A DNA stretch of 64,000 nucleotides from an uncultured Ignavibacteriota bacterium (GTDB taxonomy: Bacteria > Bacteroidota > Ignavibacteria > UBA10030 > UBA8401), in contig CAISDA010000033.1 of assembly GCA_903884005.1 (NCBI GenBank), positions 209,792-273,791 on the forward strand. The letters are read 5' to 3'. Made by a program: the position numbers and the translations under genes. Position 1 is the first letter of the stretch, and the number at the start of each line of letters is the position of its first letter. Below, in pieces: positions 42,982 to 52,189 of the stretch. The notes under the pieces were generated by a model, which saw only the letters and a list, made by a program, of their open reading frames with translations, was not told the origin of the DNA and did no database searches.

Positions 42982-44472
42982 TCAGAACGGCGGGATGCCG
43001 TGTTTTCTCGTGGGACGGATCTCGGTCTTGTTCGTCGACACGCGCAGCGAGTGCACGATCGAGGCGCGTGTTTCGGACGGAGGAATGACCGCATCGATAT
43101 GCCCGTTGGCGGCGGCGATGTACGGATTGGCGAACTTTTCCGAATATTCCTGGACTTTTTTCTTGCGCATCTCGTCGGGATTTGCCGCGGTCTGAATCTC
43201 GTTCCGGAAGATGATGTTTGCCGCGCCTTCGGGTCCCATGACGGCGATCTCCGCCGTCGGCCAGGCGAAGACGAAATCGGCGCCCAGATGACGGGAGCAC
43301 ATGGCGATGTACCCGCCGCCGTATGCCTTGCGGAGGATGACGGTGATTTTAGGCACAGTCGCCTCGCTGTACGAATAAAGGAGCTTCGCACCATGGCGGA
43401 TGACGCCGGCATGTTCCTGATCGACACCGGGAAGATACCCGGGGAGATCGACCAGCGTCACGAGGGGAATGTTGAACGCATCGCAGTAGCGGATGAAGCG
43501 CGCAGCCTTGTCCGAAGAGTCGACGTCCAGCACTCCCGCCATCACAAGAGGCTGGTTGCCGACGATGCCGACGGTCTGGCCTTCGATGCGGGCGAATCCG
43601 ATGACGATGTTCGATGCCCAGCGTTCCTGGACTTCGAGGAAATCGGAATTGTCCACGATAGAACGGATGACGTCGCGGATGTCGTACGGTTTATTCGCTT
43701 CGGGCGGAATGATCCGCTCGATATCGAACGATACCTTCGGCGGCCGGGGAGGCAGAGCGAGCGCCGGCGCCTTGTTGCTCCACGGAATGAATGTGAGAAG
43801 GCGCTTGATCTGCCCCATGCATTCCATTTCCGACTCGGCAAAGAAGTGGGCGTTGCCCGTGATTTCCGTCTGAACCCGAGCGCCGCCGAGGTCTTCCATC
43901 GAGATCTCCTCGCCGAGCACCGTCTTGATCACTTCGGGGCCCGTGATGAACATTTTCGAGATCTTGTCCACGACGAACACAAAATCGGTAAGGGCGGGTG
44001 AATAGACGGCGCCGCCTGCACACGGACCGAGGATCACCGAGAGCTGCGGGATCACACCCGAGGCAATCGTGTTGCGATAGAAGATTTCACCATACCCGGC
44101 GAGCGAGTTGACGCCTTCCTGTATGCGCGCACCGCCCGAATCGTTGATCCCGATCAGCGGCATTCCCATCTTCAGGGCATGATCCATCACCTTCGTGATC
44201 TTACGGGCATGGGCCAGGCCGAGTGAACCGCCGGCAACGGTGAAGTCCTGGGCGAAGACGCTCACAGGGTGGCCGCCGATCATTCCCGTACCCGTGATGA
44301 CACCGTCGGCGGGAAGCCTCTTCTTGTCCATATCAAAATCGTTGCACGTGTGCTCCACAAACAGATCGTATTCATGGAAACTGTCGGCATCGAGCAATTC
44401 CTGCACACGCTCACGGGCCGTCAATTTTCCCATGGCCGCCTGTTTCTGTGTGGCCTGTTCTCCCCCGCCCAC
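42982..44472 (-). CDS. mmdA: Acyl-CoA carboxyltransferase: methylmalonyl-CoA decarboxylase alpha / propionyl-CoA carboxylase beta
   Basis: The in-frame open region begins at a GTG (44472) and codes 496 residues starting VGGGEQATQKQAAMGKLTAR. The whole crotonase-like carboxyltransferase is present: GINDSGGARIQEG, GPCAGGAVYSPALTDF and, in the second half, LPGYLPGVDQEHAGVIRHG and RKAYGGGYIAMCSRHLGAD. Homologues carry about 15-20 residues before GGGE. Here those appear in another frame (44540-44481) across an A8 run, so the true start probably needs a -1 shift. The acyl-CoA substrate is likely propionyl/methylmalonyl-CoA. The biotin carrier follows 9 nt downstream. Confidence 0.88.
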   Translation of the reverse strand: MGGGEQATQKQAAMGKLTARERVQELLDADSFHEYDLFVEHTCNDFDMDKKRLPADGVITGTGMIGGHPVSVFAQDFTVAGGSLGLAHARKITKVMDHALKMGMPLIGINDSGGARIQEGVNSLAGYGEIFYRNTIASGVIPQLSVILGPCAGGAVYSPALTDFVFVVDKISKMFITGPEVIKTVLGEEISMEDLGGARVQTEITGNAHFFAESEMECMGQIKRLLTFIPWSNKAPALALPPRPPKVSFDIERIIPPEANKPYDIRDVIRSIVDNSDFLEVQERWASNIVIGFARIEGQTVGIVGNQPLVMAGVLDVDSSDKAARFIRYCDAFNIPLVTLVDLPGYLPGVDQEHAGVIRHGAKLLYSYSEATVPKITVILRKAYGGGYIAMCSRHLGADFVFAWPTAEIAVMGPEGAANIIFRNEIQTAANPDEMRKKKVQEYSEKFANPYIAAANGHIDAVIPPSETRASIVHSLRVSTNKTEIRPTRKHGIPPF

Positions 44473-44480
44473 GCTGAGGT

Positions 44481-44540
44481 TTAATTTTTTTTGAAAAAAT
44501 CGACGAGCGTTGTTTTTAGAGACACGGCGGCTTCCTTCAT
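44481..44540 (-). other. Displaced N-terminus of the carboxyltransferase with slippery A-run
   Basis: ATG at 44540 opens MKEAAVSLKTTLVDFFKKN, then TAA at 44483-44481. The run of eight A (44492-44485) gives A-AAA-AAT directly before the stop. A -1 slip here, or one extra A, continues as KKLNLSVGGGEQ into the carboxyltransferase. This peptide has the length and character of the missing N-terminus. It may be programmed frameshifting, transcript slippage, a real mutation or a homopolymer assembly error. Confidence 0.6.
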
Positions 44541-44660
44541 GTTCTTGAATGCGGAACTATCGCTATGAATGTACGAATTTTCCCATGAAAATGAAGCAAT
44601 GATTTGAGATGTGATATTCCGGGTGAGCGCCGGACGTTTCGCAATAACTCTCCCTGCGCA

Positions 44661-44689
44661 TTGCGAGTACGATTTTTTTTTGATATGAT
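44661..44689 (+). promoter_or_regulatory. Sigma-70-type promoter of recQ
   Basis: TTGCGA (44661-44666), a 17-nt spacer and TATGAT (44684-44689). The ATG of recQ is at 44695, only 5 nt after the -10 box, and there is no ribosome site, so a leaderless mRNA is possible. Confidence 0.45.
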
Positions 44690-44694
44690 ACTAC

Positions 44695-46584
44695 ATGAAC
44701 GATACGCAACTTTTCCCCTTGCTCAAAACGCATTTTGGATTCGATCGCTTCCTGCCCCTGCAGGAGGAGATCGTCCGTCACGTCCTGACCGGCCGCGATG
44801 CGATGGTCCTCATGCCGACGGGCGGAGGGAAATCGCTGTGCTATCAGTTCCCGGCGTTGATCTTCGATGGCATCACGCTCGTCGTATCCCCCCTGATAGC
44901 GCTGATGAAAGACCAGGTCGACAGCCTTACGGCCAACGGCATAGCGGCCGTGGTGATCAACAGCAGCGTGAAAAGCGATGAGATCGGACGGATCAGGGAA
45001 TCGCTGCGGCGCGGTGAGGTAAAACTGCTGTATGTAGCGCCGGAACGGCTGGCTCTCGAGGGCTTTCGGAAGTTCTTGCTCGGGCTCACGATCAGCTGCA
45101 TTGCCGTGGATGAGGCGCACTGCATATCCCAATGGGGACACGATTTCCGTCCGGAGTATCTCAACCTGAAAAACCTGCGCACGGACTTTCCGTCGGTCGG
45201 TGTTGTTGCCCTCACGGCGACCGCGACACCGCGGGTCCGCAAGGATATCGTCGAGCATTTGCATCTGAACAACCCCCGGATATTCCTTTCCAGTTTTAAC
45301 CGCCCCAATCTTCATTACGACATCCGTCCGAAAGACGGCGCGTTCGACCAGATGCTCGATCTGCTGCGTCTGCCTCAGCATAAAGGCCGCTCGGTGATCG
45401 TGTATTGTTACTCGCGCAAAGAAACCGAGGACCTGGCCGGTAAATTGTGCGCGAAAGGATTCAGCGCCGAGGCCTATCATGCCGGGCTTGACGCACAGGC
45501 GCGGCATGATATACAGGACCGGTTCATAAAGGATGAAACGCCGATCATTACGGCAACGATCGCATTCGGGATGGGGATCGACAAGCCCGATGTCCGCCTC
45601 GTCGTGCATTATGCGCTTCCTTCGTCGATCGAAGGGTATTATCAGGAGACCGGGCGCGCCGGACGCGACGGGCTGCCGGCCGCATGCGTCCTCTTTTATT
45701 CCTATGCCGACAAGTTCAAGCAAGAATACTTCATAGAAAAAATAGAGGATGATGCCGAACGCAAGCGTGCGACGGAGAAGCTCAACAGGATCGTTGCTTT
45801 TTGCGAGAGTGCCGTGTGCAGGAGAAAATTTTTGCTGGAATATTTCGGAGAACGCCGCGAGCAGGAAACGTGCGGAGCGTGCGATCGCTGCGTCAGCACC
45901 GGGGATGAGTTCGACGCCGATGAGATCGGAAGCATGGTCCTTGAGTGCGTCCAAAAAACCGGCGAACGCTTCGGCGCGCAGTATATTGTCGATATCCTGC
46001 GGGGGGCGGTGAATGAGCGCATCACCCGGAACAGACACGACCGTCTGCCGGTGTATAGTGCAGGGCGGTTGTTCACTGATCCACAGTTGCGGGAAATCAT
46101 CGGGGCATTGATCGGGAAAAGGCTCCTGGTCCGGACCGGCACCGAATATCCGATCATCGAATTCACGGCTCTCGGGCGAACGTTTCTGGAGGGCGGCGAG
46201 CGCCTGATGCTGCCGATACTTCGCAGCGCACCCGCGGGCAAGGCGAAAAAACCGTCCGTGCAATATGAAGACAAGAAGAAAAATCCTTCACTGCATCCGG
46301 AAGCCAGGGCGAAAAAACCTTCCTTGTATCCGGACACCGGGGGCGTAGTGAACGAGCGCTTGTTCGAAGAATTGCGCGCACTGCGAAAACAGCTGGCCGA
46401 TACGCGCGGCGTTCCGCCGTTCGTGATCTTCGCCGATACGTCGCTTCGCGAAATGGCTCGGTGTCTGCCGCAGGATGAGAAGAGTTTCCTTGCGATCACG
46501 GGCGTTGGAGAGCTGAAGCTGAAGCGGTTCGGTCCCGTGTTCATGAAGACGATCAGCGAGGTTAAGTCGAAGCTCCGGCTGTAA
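44695..46584 (+). CDS. recQ: ATP-dependent DNA helicase RecQ
   Basis: The 629-residue protein has the full RecQ layout: [14 protein letters not shown] (motif 0), [12 protein letters not shown] (Walker A), [18 protein letters not shown] (motif II and aromatic loop), TATATP and [12 protein letters not shown] (motif VI). The zinc-binding RecQ-Ct follows with [10 protein letters not shown] and CGACDRC, then a winged helix and a C-terminal HRDC domain. It unwinds recombination and fork intermediates in the cytoplasm. Between the winged helix and HRDC is a basic linker with three related segments ([24 protein letters not shown]). It is a lone gene with its own promoter. Confidence 0.96.
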   Translation: MNDTQLFPLLKTHFGFDRFLPLQEEIVRHVLTGRDAMVLMPTGGGKSLCYQFPALIFDGITLVVSPLIALMKDQVDSLTANGIAAVVINSSVKSDEIGRIRESLRRGEVKLLYVAPERLALEGFRKFLLGLTISCIAVDEAHCISQWGHDFRPEYLNLKNLRTDFPSVGVVALTATATPRVRKDIVEHLHLNNPRIFLSSFNRPNLHYDIRPKDGAFDQMLDLLRLPQHKGRSVIVYCYSRKETEDLAGKLCAKGFSAEAYHAGLDAQARHDIQDRFIKDETPIITATIAFGMGIDKPDVRLVVHYALPSSIEGYYQETGRAGRDGLPAACVLFYSYADKFKQEYFIEKIEDDAERKRATEKLNRIVAFCESAVCRRKFLLEYFGERREQETCGACDRCVSTGDEFDADEIGSMVLECVQKTGERFGAQYIVDILRGAVNERITRNRHDRLPVYSAGRLFTDPQLREIIGALIGKRLLVRTGTEYPIIEFTALGRTFLEGGERLMLPILRSAPAGKAKKPSVQYEDKKKNPSLHPEARAKKPSLYPDTGGVVNERLFEELRALRKQLADTRGVPPFVIFADTSLREMARCLPQDEKSFLAITGVGELKLKRFGPVFMKTISEVKSKLRL

Positions 46585-46593
46585 TTTCTTTGT

Positions 46594-46616
46594 AGGGCGA
46601 AATGACATTTCGCCCT
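46594..46616. repeat. 10-bp perfect palindrome between recQ and metA
   Basis: AGGGCGAAAT (46594-46603) and ATTTCGCCCT (46607-46616) around a 3-nt loop, 9 nt past the recQ stop. It could serve as a terminator, but there is no following U-run. Its form is like short dispersed intergenic palindromes; no second copy is in this window. Confidence 0.5.
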
Positions 46617-46674
46617 GCTATGCCTCGATGATGCAGGCCTGGTACATTTATCCACATACTAAATTGTCACGCAT

Positions 46675-47592
46675 ATGCCAATAAAAGTTCGCGACGGATT
46701 ACCGGCAATATCACAATTGCTGGAAGAAAATATTTTTGTCATGAGTGAAACGAATGCGAATCATCAGGATATTCGCCCACTTAAAATACTCCTGCTCAAT
46801 TTGATGCCTGAAAAATCCAAGACGGAACTCCACATCCTTCGGCGATTATCGAACAGCCCGATACAGGTGGAATTGGATCTGATACACCCCGCAACACACG
46901 CGGCAAAAAACACGACAAAGGAACATCTTGAGACATTCTATAAAACGTTCAACGAAACAAAGAACAATAAATACGACGGTCTGATCATCACCGGGGCGCC
47001 GGTTGAACATTTGCAATTCGAAGCAGTGGATTACTGGGAGGAACTTAAAGAGATCATGGAGTGGTCGATCCATAATGTGACGTCGACATTGCACATCTGC
47101 TGGGCCGCGCAGGCGGGACTCTACTATCATTACGGCGTCAATAAACATGCGATCGAAGCAAAACAGTTCGGCGTGTTTTCACATTCAATACACAATAAAA
47201 ATTGTCCCCTGGTCCGGGGTTTCGACGACGAATTCATGGCCCCGCATTCACGGCACACGACGGTCCTTCCGGAGGACATCAGAGGTATCGGGGAATTGGA
47301 GATCATCTCCACGTCGAAGGATGCGGGAATTTATATCGTCGTGTCTAAAGATGGGAAACAAATTTTTGTCACGGGGCATTCGGAATACGATGTGCTGACA
47401 TTAAAAGAAGAATACGAGAGAGACAAGGCAAAGGGGCTCAGCATTCAAGTGCCGAAAAATTATTTCCCCGGCGACGATCCGGGCAACATGCCGCTCACGT
47501 TATGGAGTTCGCATTCCAATCTGCTGTTTACCAATTGGATCAATTACTACATTTATCAGAAAACACCGTTCAAGATCGAAGAAATAAAATAG
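46675..47592 (+). CDS. metA: Homoserine O-acetyltransferase, MetA family
   Basis: The 305-residue protein has the MetA fold: [17 protein letters not shown], catalytic C142 in HICWAAQAG, and H235/E237 in TGHSEYD. The residue that sets acyl-CoA choice is E111 (GAPVEHL). Glu at this place is known to give acetyl-CoA specificity, whereas Gly gives succinyl-CoA, so O-acetylhomoserine is the predicted product despite the usual 'succinyltransferase' label. It acts in the first committed step of methionine synthesis. No SAM riboswitch is visible in the 90 nt upstream. Confidence 0.94.
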   Translation: MPIKVRDGLPAISQLLEENIFVMSETNANHQDIRPLKILLLNLMPEKSKTELHILRRLSNSPIQVELDLIHPATHAAKNTTKEHLETFYKTFNETKNNKYDGLIITGAPVEHLQFEAVDYWEELKEIMEWSIHNVTSTLHICWAAQAGLYYHYGVNKHAIEAKQFGVFSHSIHNKNCPLVRGFDDEFMAPHSRHTTVLPEDIRGIGELEIISTSKDAGIYIVVSKDGKQIFVTGHSEYDVLTLKEEYERDKAKGLSIQVPKNYFPGDDPGNMPLTLWSSHSNLLFTNWINYYIYQKTPFKIEEIK

Positions 47593-47706
47593 CGGACTCA
47601 ATATTGCTTGATTCCTATGCCGGGGCAAGCGATATTACCCCTTCATGTGTGCAGAAAGCATCAACTTGCCTGCCAGTCAATCTTCAATTCATAACGAGGT
47701 GTGTCA

Positions 47707-48744
47707 ATGAGCGGAAAACGTCAAGTGTATATCGGCACGGATAGCGGTGCGACCACATCGAAGACCGGTGGTGTGTGGGAAGATGGCACCACCATTTCAA
47801 CCAAGCTATTGCAGCGATCGACGAACTCGGAAGCGGGCCCTGCGGCCGTCGTGCACGGGTGGATGGAAGGGGTCGGCGAGTATTTGATGCAGAACGATCT
47901 GACCTGGGACCAGGTGCAGGGTGTGGGTGTGGCCATGCCGGGAACGTTCAGACGGTATGGCGTGATGGACCGCCCCGCCAATCTCCCCGCGAGCTTTGAA
48001 GGCTGGGATGTGTACACGGATTACAGCAGTGCGCTGTCTCAGCGAGCGGGGCGGGCTATTCCGCTCGTGGTCGGCAACGACGGCAATTACGGCGGCGTGG
48101 CCGAAGCGCAGCATGCCCGGGGCGGCAAGAAGAGCTCGGTCTTGATGCTCGCGCCCGGTTCCGGATTGGGGTGTGCGTACATCGATTCAAATGGCCTTCC
48201 GCTCGACGGCGATACTCTGGCCGGTATGGAAGCCAGTCATATGCCCGCGCCGCTGCATCTGTTGGATGCCAAAGCGTATCCATGCGGCTGCGGCCGCACC
48301 TGGGGCTGTGTTGAAGTGTATACCGCCATCTCCGGCCTGCCGTACCTGCTCACTGAAAAACTTGCCAAGTATCCCGACCATGATCTGGCGAAGTCGCCTC
48401 TGAGCGCGAAAGAAAAGTCATTGAGCCTGCGCACGCTTGCGCAAAAGGGTGATCCGCTTGCGGTCGAGATCTTTGATTTCCAGGCAAAGGCAATGGGCTT
48501 GCTCGTCGCCAGTCTCACAATGGTGCTCGATGCCGAGTTCGTTGTCATCGGCGGCGGTCTCATGGATCCCGAGTCGACCACCGAGGCATTCCGCGCGCGC
48601 TATCTGCAGGTGCTGCGCGAGAACATGGAACCCTATCTCTGGCCGGCACAGCGCGGCCGCATCAGCATTGTTCCTGCAGCGCTGGGAGAACTCTCACAGG
48701 CGATCGGCGCAGCCCTGGTGGCGCTCTACCAAAGCCGGGCGTAA
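47707..48744 (+). CDS. ROK-family sugar kinase (glucokinase-like)
   Basis: The start is ATG 47707, with GAGGTG 7 nt upstream, rather than GTG 47701; 345 residues. It shows an N-terminal phosphate loop IGTDSGATTSKTG, VGVAMPGTF, the catalytic Asp in VVGNDGNYGGVAEA, LAPGSGLGCAYI and the zinc motif CGCGRTWGCVE. The ROK family phosphorylates glucose, fructose, N-acetylmannosamine and related sugars, or acts as a regulator; no helix-turn-helix is present, so kinase is favoured. It may phosphorylate sugars released by the glycosidases in this window. It lies 114 nt after metA and is probably independently expressed. Confidence 0.88.
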   Translation: MSGKRQVYIGTDSGATTSKTGGVWEDGTTISTKLLQRSTNSEAGPAAVVHGWMEGVGEYLMQNDLTWDQVQGVGVAMPGTFRRYGVMDRPANLPASFEGWDVYTDYSSALSQRAGRAIPLVVGNDGNYGGVAEAQHARGGKKSSVLMLAPGSGLGCAYIDSNGLPLDGDTLAGMEASHMPAPLHLLDAKAYPCGCGRTWGCVEVYTAISGLPYLLTEKLAKYPDHDLAKSPLSAKEKSLSLRTLAQKGDPLAVEIFDFQAKAMGLLVASLTMVLDAEFVVIGGGLMDPESTTEAFRARYLQVLRENMEPYLWPAQRGRISIVPAALGELSQAIGAALVALYQSRA

Positions 48745-48846
48745 TGTGGACTGAACAGTGATTTTGGGAACGGGTCACCGTTGCAGTTGCCGCAATCAGA
48801 GTAGTGATAGCTCATGCGCCTGATGGAAGCGACGCAAGTGGACACA

Positions 48847-49563
48847 TTACATATTGATGTCCAGTTGCATCGTGAACGCACTCGGGATATCTGCATTGAA
48901 CACGTCGCGTGCGAAAATGACGCTGACGTTTTTTGCGAACGACCAGGCGAACCCATAGCTCAAGGCGCCCATGGTGCTCTTCCCGCCCTGGTAATCGACC
49001 GCCAGCCAGAGGTTCTCGCTGATCTCCGGAATTTGCCGATCCCACGACAGGAGAACGCCGCTGTTATCGGCCTTGCCTGTTGCGGGATCGATGAGCAGCC
49101 TGTCGTTGCCCGAATAAAATCCGGCTTCCAAACGCCCGATGACGGGGAATGTTTTTCCTATCATGCCGTACATGATATTGTAGTCGGTCACGTCTTTTTG
49201 AAGGCCGATGTTGAATATTCCCGCGGCTATAGCCGGCGCCCAATCGGCCAACTGTCCCTCCGGAACGCCAATCTTCGCGTTGAACATAAAGGGAGACCAC
49301 TGCGGAGTGAAATAATCGATTCCGACTTCCGCCTGTACTACGGAGCCGGGCAGGATGCCAACCTCCAGACTCAGATCCGTCGGAAAGGCGGTGCCGCTTC
49401 CGGCTTTCCCGCTTTTATAATCGAACGAATAATTGTCGATATTGAGGTGGAACGATTTATATGCCTGGAAATCGACCGACGGTATCCAAATGATCGTGGA
49501 AGGAGTAGCAAACGCGGTAAGCGTACCGCACATCAACACGAACAGCATTACGATGGTCTTCAT
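48847..49563 (-). CDS. Secreted beta-rich protein, probable outer-membrane barrel
   Basis: The 238-residue precursor has signal MKTIVMLFVLMCGTLTAFA, then repeated amphipathic strands (SFHLNIDNYSFDY, VVQAEVGIDYFTP, LWLAVDYQGGKS, GALSYGFAWSFAK), ending FTMQLDINM. The pattern fits a porin-like or transport barrel of unknown family. It stands alone between the ROK gene (convergent) and a lipoprotein. A perfect-spacing sigma-54-type promoter lies at 49808-49822, though the leader would be about 233 nt. Confidence 0.75.
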   Translation of the reverse strand: MKTIVMLFVLMCGTLTAFATPSTIIWIPSVDFQAYKSFHLNIDNYSFDYKSGKAGSGTAFPTDLSLEVGILPGSVVQAEVGIDYFTPQWSPFMFNAKIGVPEGQLADWAPAIAAGIFNIGLQKDVTDYNIMYGMIGKTFPVIGRLEAGFYSGNDRLLIDPATGKADNSGVLLSWDRQIPEISENLWLAVDYQGGKSTMGALSYGFAWSFAKNVSVIFARDVFNADIPSAFTMQLDINM

Positions 49564-49986
49564 GAGTCCGGCCTTTCATGTGTGTAGAGTGGGTGAATAA
49601 AAATACATCCGGGGCGAACGGCAATCGGGCTGTCTAACAATCCAACTGCCGCCACTTCCGAAGAGAAAATTTATTCTCCGATGTGTTCGCCGACGGTTGA
49701 TTGAACGGTCACATGCTCCTCCGTTGAGAGAATGCGTTCGATGTCCGGAATGATGCTGATCGATGTTGGAAATGATATCCGATTCATCACGTTATATCGT
49801 AATAATCGCAAAACATGTGCCATTGCTGAGAATTTGACAAAATATGGCCTTTCCAGCCATTTGCAAGAAATTACACTGACAATTTAATGCATTGCATGGC
49901 TGTTATTGTGCGTATGGATGGATTTATGCACGACGCGACGCGAGGGGGCTGAACCCGCGGTCATGTTTGCGGCAGGACACCTAGTT
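49564..49986. other. Intergenic region with sigma-54-type promoter
   Basis: The 423 nt hold no convincing gene. The feature of note is TGGCACATGTTTTGC on the minus strand (49808-49822). About 230 nt between it and the next ATG is empty apart from short frames without ribosome sites. Confidence 0.45.
49808..49822 (-). promoter_or_regulatory. Sigma-54 (-24/-12) promoter
   Basis: The minus strand reads TGGCACATGTTTTGC: TGGCAC at -24, TTGC at -12, exact spacing. The start site would be near 49796, upstream of the barrel-like gene at 48847-49563. It is the best sigma-54 match in the window. Confidence 0.55.
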
Positions 49987-50664
49987 CTATAATTTCATCT
50001 TTATCATCTGTTGAACAACGCGTAGTGCGACGGGATTCGGCGCAGCGTAGGAAGCGTTTAAGTGTGTGTTAGCGGCCGGTTGATGTTTAACGATCGGGAC
50101 AGCAAACGCCCCCTGTGCCACTGTTATTGATTGTGTTGTGTCTGTGACTTGAACCCCCTTGCCCGATATTGTTCCTTGAACGAAGTTGCCAGTGAGAGCG
50201 GATATCACCACGCTTCCTGAGGTGAGCGTATACATCCCGAACCCGGATCCGGTCTTTGGATTGAATGAAGGCATGTATCCCAATACTGCAGTCTTACTGC
50301 CGGAAAGGGACCCGAATGGATACGATGTTGTCGTTAGTGCATTCATCGTGTCTGCAATTGCCATGAAGCCGATTGAAAAACTTGAATCGGGATTCACTTT
50401 ATATCCGATAACAAGTAAATAATCGGTGCTGCCGTCCTTATAAGAAAAAGCCCCGGCGGCTTGGCCCTTGGACATGGTCGTATCGAAAATACCCGTTACA
50501 GAAAAATCGCTTTGCGATGATTTGAATGCAAACAATCCCGCTGTCGTAAACAAACCGTCATTTGTATGTCCATCCGCACCGATCGGATTTGAATCTTCTT
50601 TTTTACACCCATCGGCAATAAACAGCGAGAGCAGTATCATACATGATGTGATGAGGGATCGCAT
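49987..50664 (-). CDS. Secreted lipoprotein of unknown function
   Basis: The 225-residue precursor has a lipobox at IADGCKKED (C20). The mature protein is beta-rich with FSVTGIFDTTMSKGQAAGAF, YLLVIGYKVNPDSSFSIG and FVQGTISGKGVQV. I recognise no family; the spacing of strands recalls DUF6252-type lipoproteins but this is only an impression. It starts 11 nt after the LamG/T9SS cargo gene and is thus probably co-expressed with it. Confidence 0.75.
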   Translation of the reverse strand: MRSLITSCMILLSLFIADGCKKEDSNPIGADGHTNDGLFTTAGLFAFKSSQSDFSVTGIFDTTMSKGQAAGAFSYKDGSTDYLLVIGYKVNPDSSFSIGFMAIADTMNALTTTSYPFGSLSGSKTAVLGYMPSFNPKTGSGFGMYTLTSGSVVISALTGNFVQGTISGKGVQVTDTTQSITVAQGAFAVPIVKHQPAANTHLNASYAAPNPVALRVVQQMIKMKL

Positions 50665-50675
50665 ATTGTTTTTCC

Positions 50676-52022
50676 TTATTTGATAAGAGTCATTTTTTTT
50701 AACTGAGTCTTCCCATTATATTCCAGCCGTGAAAAATAAAGACCCGATGAATAGTTGGATGCGTTGAACTGAACCTGATTGTTAATTCCGCCGAGGGCTT
50801 CACCGTTGAATACGGTTGCAACTTCCTGACCGATGGCATTGAAGATCTTCAGCGTCGCGCGGCCCGACACGGGAACGGTGAACGAGATCATCGTCGTCGG
50901 GTTGAACGGATTCGGGAAATTCTGTGACAACGTAAACTCCGTTGGCCTGTATGCTGCGGCCGATACTTTCACGACGTTCGAATATTCAAATTTTCCGTCA
51001 CGATCGATCTGTTTCAAGCGGTAGGCATCGCCCGCCGTATTGTTATCGACGAAGGAATATGCCTGCGGAGCGTTCGTCGATCCATGTCCTTCAACAAAGC
51101 CGATCTTTTGCCACTGTTCGCCTCCCGTTGAAAATTTGCAGCATTTTTCAACGTCGAACCCGAAATTATTCACTTCCGATGCCGTGTTCCACCGCAACGT
51201 CACCGCCTTTTCCCCTGTCGTTGCTGTAAACGAAATGAGCTCGACCGGCAGCGTCACGGCTATTGGTGCCCACGTGGGAAGCGTCCCGCCCGAAGAACCT
51301 GTCAGGATTCCATCATTATGATTCGACGTCAGATCCCCCAACACAGTTCCGCTGCCTTCATGAAAGTCCCAATAGCCGATCAGGCCCGCCTCGTTCCCGG
51401 CCAATCCATGGTGCATGCCCGCAAGGATGCTATCCACGTTTCTCGCATAATTCCAGATGCGGATGTCCGTCAGCTTTCCATAAAATTGTCCGGAAGACAA
51501 TGCACCGGTTCCTGCTTCTCCACCCAGGATCAAACTATTGCTGTACAGATATGTTATCCCCCCGGAGTATTTACTGTCGGTCGACCTAAGCACGCCGTCG
51601 ATATATAATTTTGCGGTGCTTCCATCATACGTCCCGGCAAAATGATGCCATTGCCCTGAATACGCTGGCGCGACGGCGCTGAATGTCGGCTCATCGTACC
51701 CGGACGGCGCGTGAGCATAATAGTTGATATCACCGAAACTGCTATGTTCGAATTCAAAACCGCCGCTTTCTGTTTTACTGATAATACCATCATACGAAGC
51801 CGGGTTACCTCCGACCCGGGTATACCAGGCATCACAATTGATCCATGCTTCCAGTGTTATGGTTGCAGGCTCAAGTGTGGAGCTATGCGGAATATTCACA
51901 TAGTCCTGTTTAGGAAACCCCTGGAAATAAAACACCAAGGCATTCTTGGATACCGGTATCTGTCCACGCGCCGAAACAGCCGCCACGATAATGAGTGCCG
52001 CAGTTGTTAAAAACGATTTCAT
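50676..52022 (-). CDS. LamG-domain surface protein with T9SS sorting signal
   Basis: The 448-residue protein has a signal peptide (ending SARGQ). A LamG/concanavalin-like domain (about 25-240) with PATITLEAWINCD, WHHFAGTYDGSTAKLYIDG and LTDIRIWNYARN is followed by LPVELISFTATTGEKAV, a fibronectin-like segment and a type A T9SS domain from FPNPFNPTT to the end. LamG modules bind carbohydrates or proteins at surfaces. It is exported through type IX secretion. It lies 167 nt downstream of the LuxR-type regulator on the same strand and may be one of its targets. Confidence 0.87.
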   Translation of the reverse strand: MKSFLTTAALIIVAAVSARGQIPVSKNALVFYFQGFPKQDYVNIPHSSTLEPATITLEAWINCDAWYTRVGGNPASYDGIISKTESGGFEFEHSSFGDINYYAHAPSGYDEPTFSAVAPAYSGQWHHFAGTYDGSTAKLYIDGVLRSTDSKYSGGITYLYSNSLILGGEAGTGALSSGQFYGKLTDIRIWNYARNVDSILAGMHHGLAGNEAGLIGYWDFHEGSGTVLGDLTSNHNDGILTGSSGGTLPTWAPIAVTLPVELISFTATTGEKAVTLRWNTASEVNNFGFDVEKCCKFSTGGEQWQKIGFVEGHGSTNAPQAYSFVDNNTAGDAYRLKQIDRDGKFEYSNVVKVSAAAYRPTEFTLSQNFPNPFNPTTMISFTVPVSGRATLKIFNAIGQEVATVFNGEALGGINNQVQFNASNYSSGLYFSRLEYNGKTQLKKMTLIK

Positions 52023-52189
52023 TTTTCTTGTTCCTCGTTCGATTACTATGAGTAAAATATAGTGGTCCTACTCTTTCTTTTGTCTCTGTAACGTGGACCC
52101 AATATAATTCCAAAACGCAATGCGCATCAATGGGACATCTGTTCAGTTTACAATATACGCGCTGTTACTCACACACAAGGGGGAATGAA

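Noticed and set aside
42187..44001. 604-codon + strand frame
   Set aside because: Antisense to GH127, the biotin carrier and the carboxyltransferase, all certain genes; Arg/His/Asp-rich composition is typical of a shadow frame.
44563..46263. 566-codon minus-strand frame
   Set aside because: Exact antisense of recQ with no recognisable motif.
46585..46674. SAM riboswitch upstream of metA
   Set aside because: The gap is only 90 nt and shows a single simple hairpin, without the conserved core of known SAM riboswitches.
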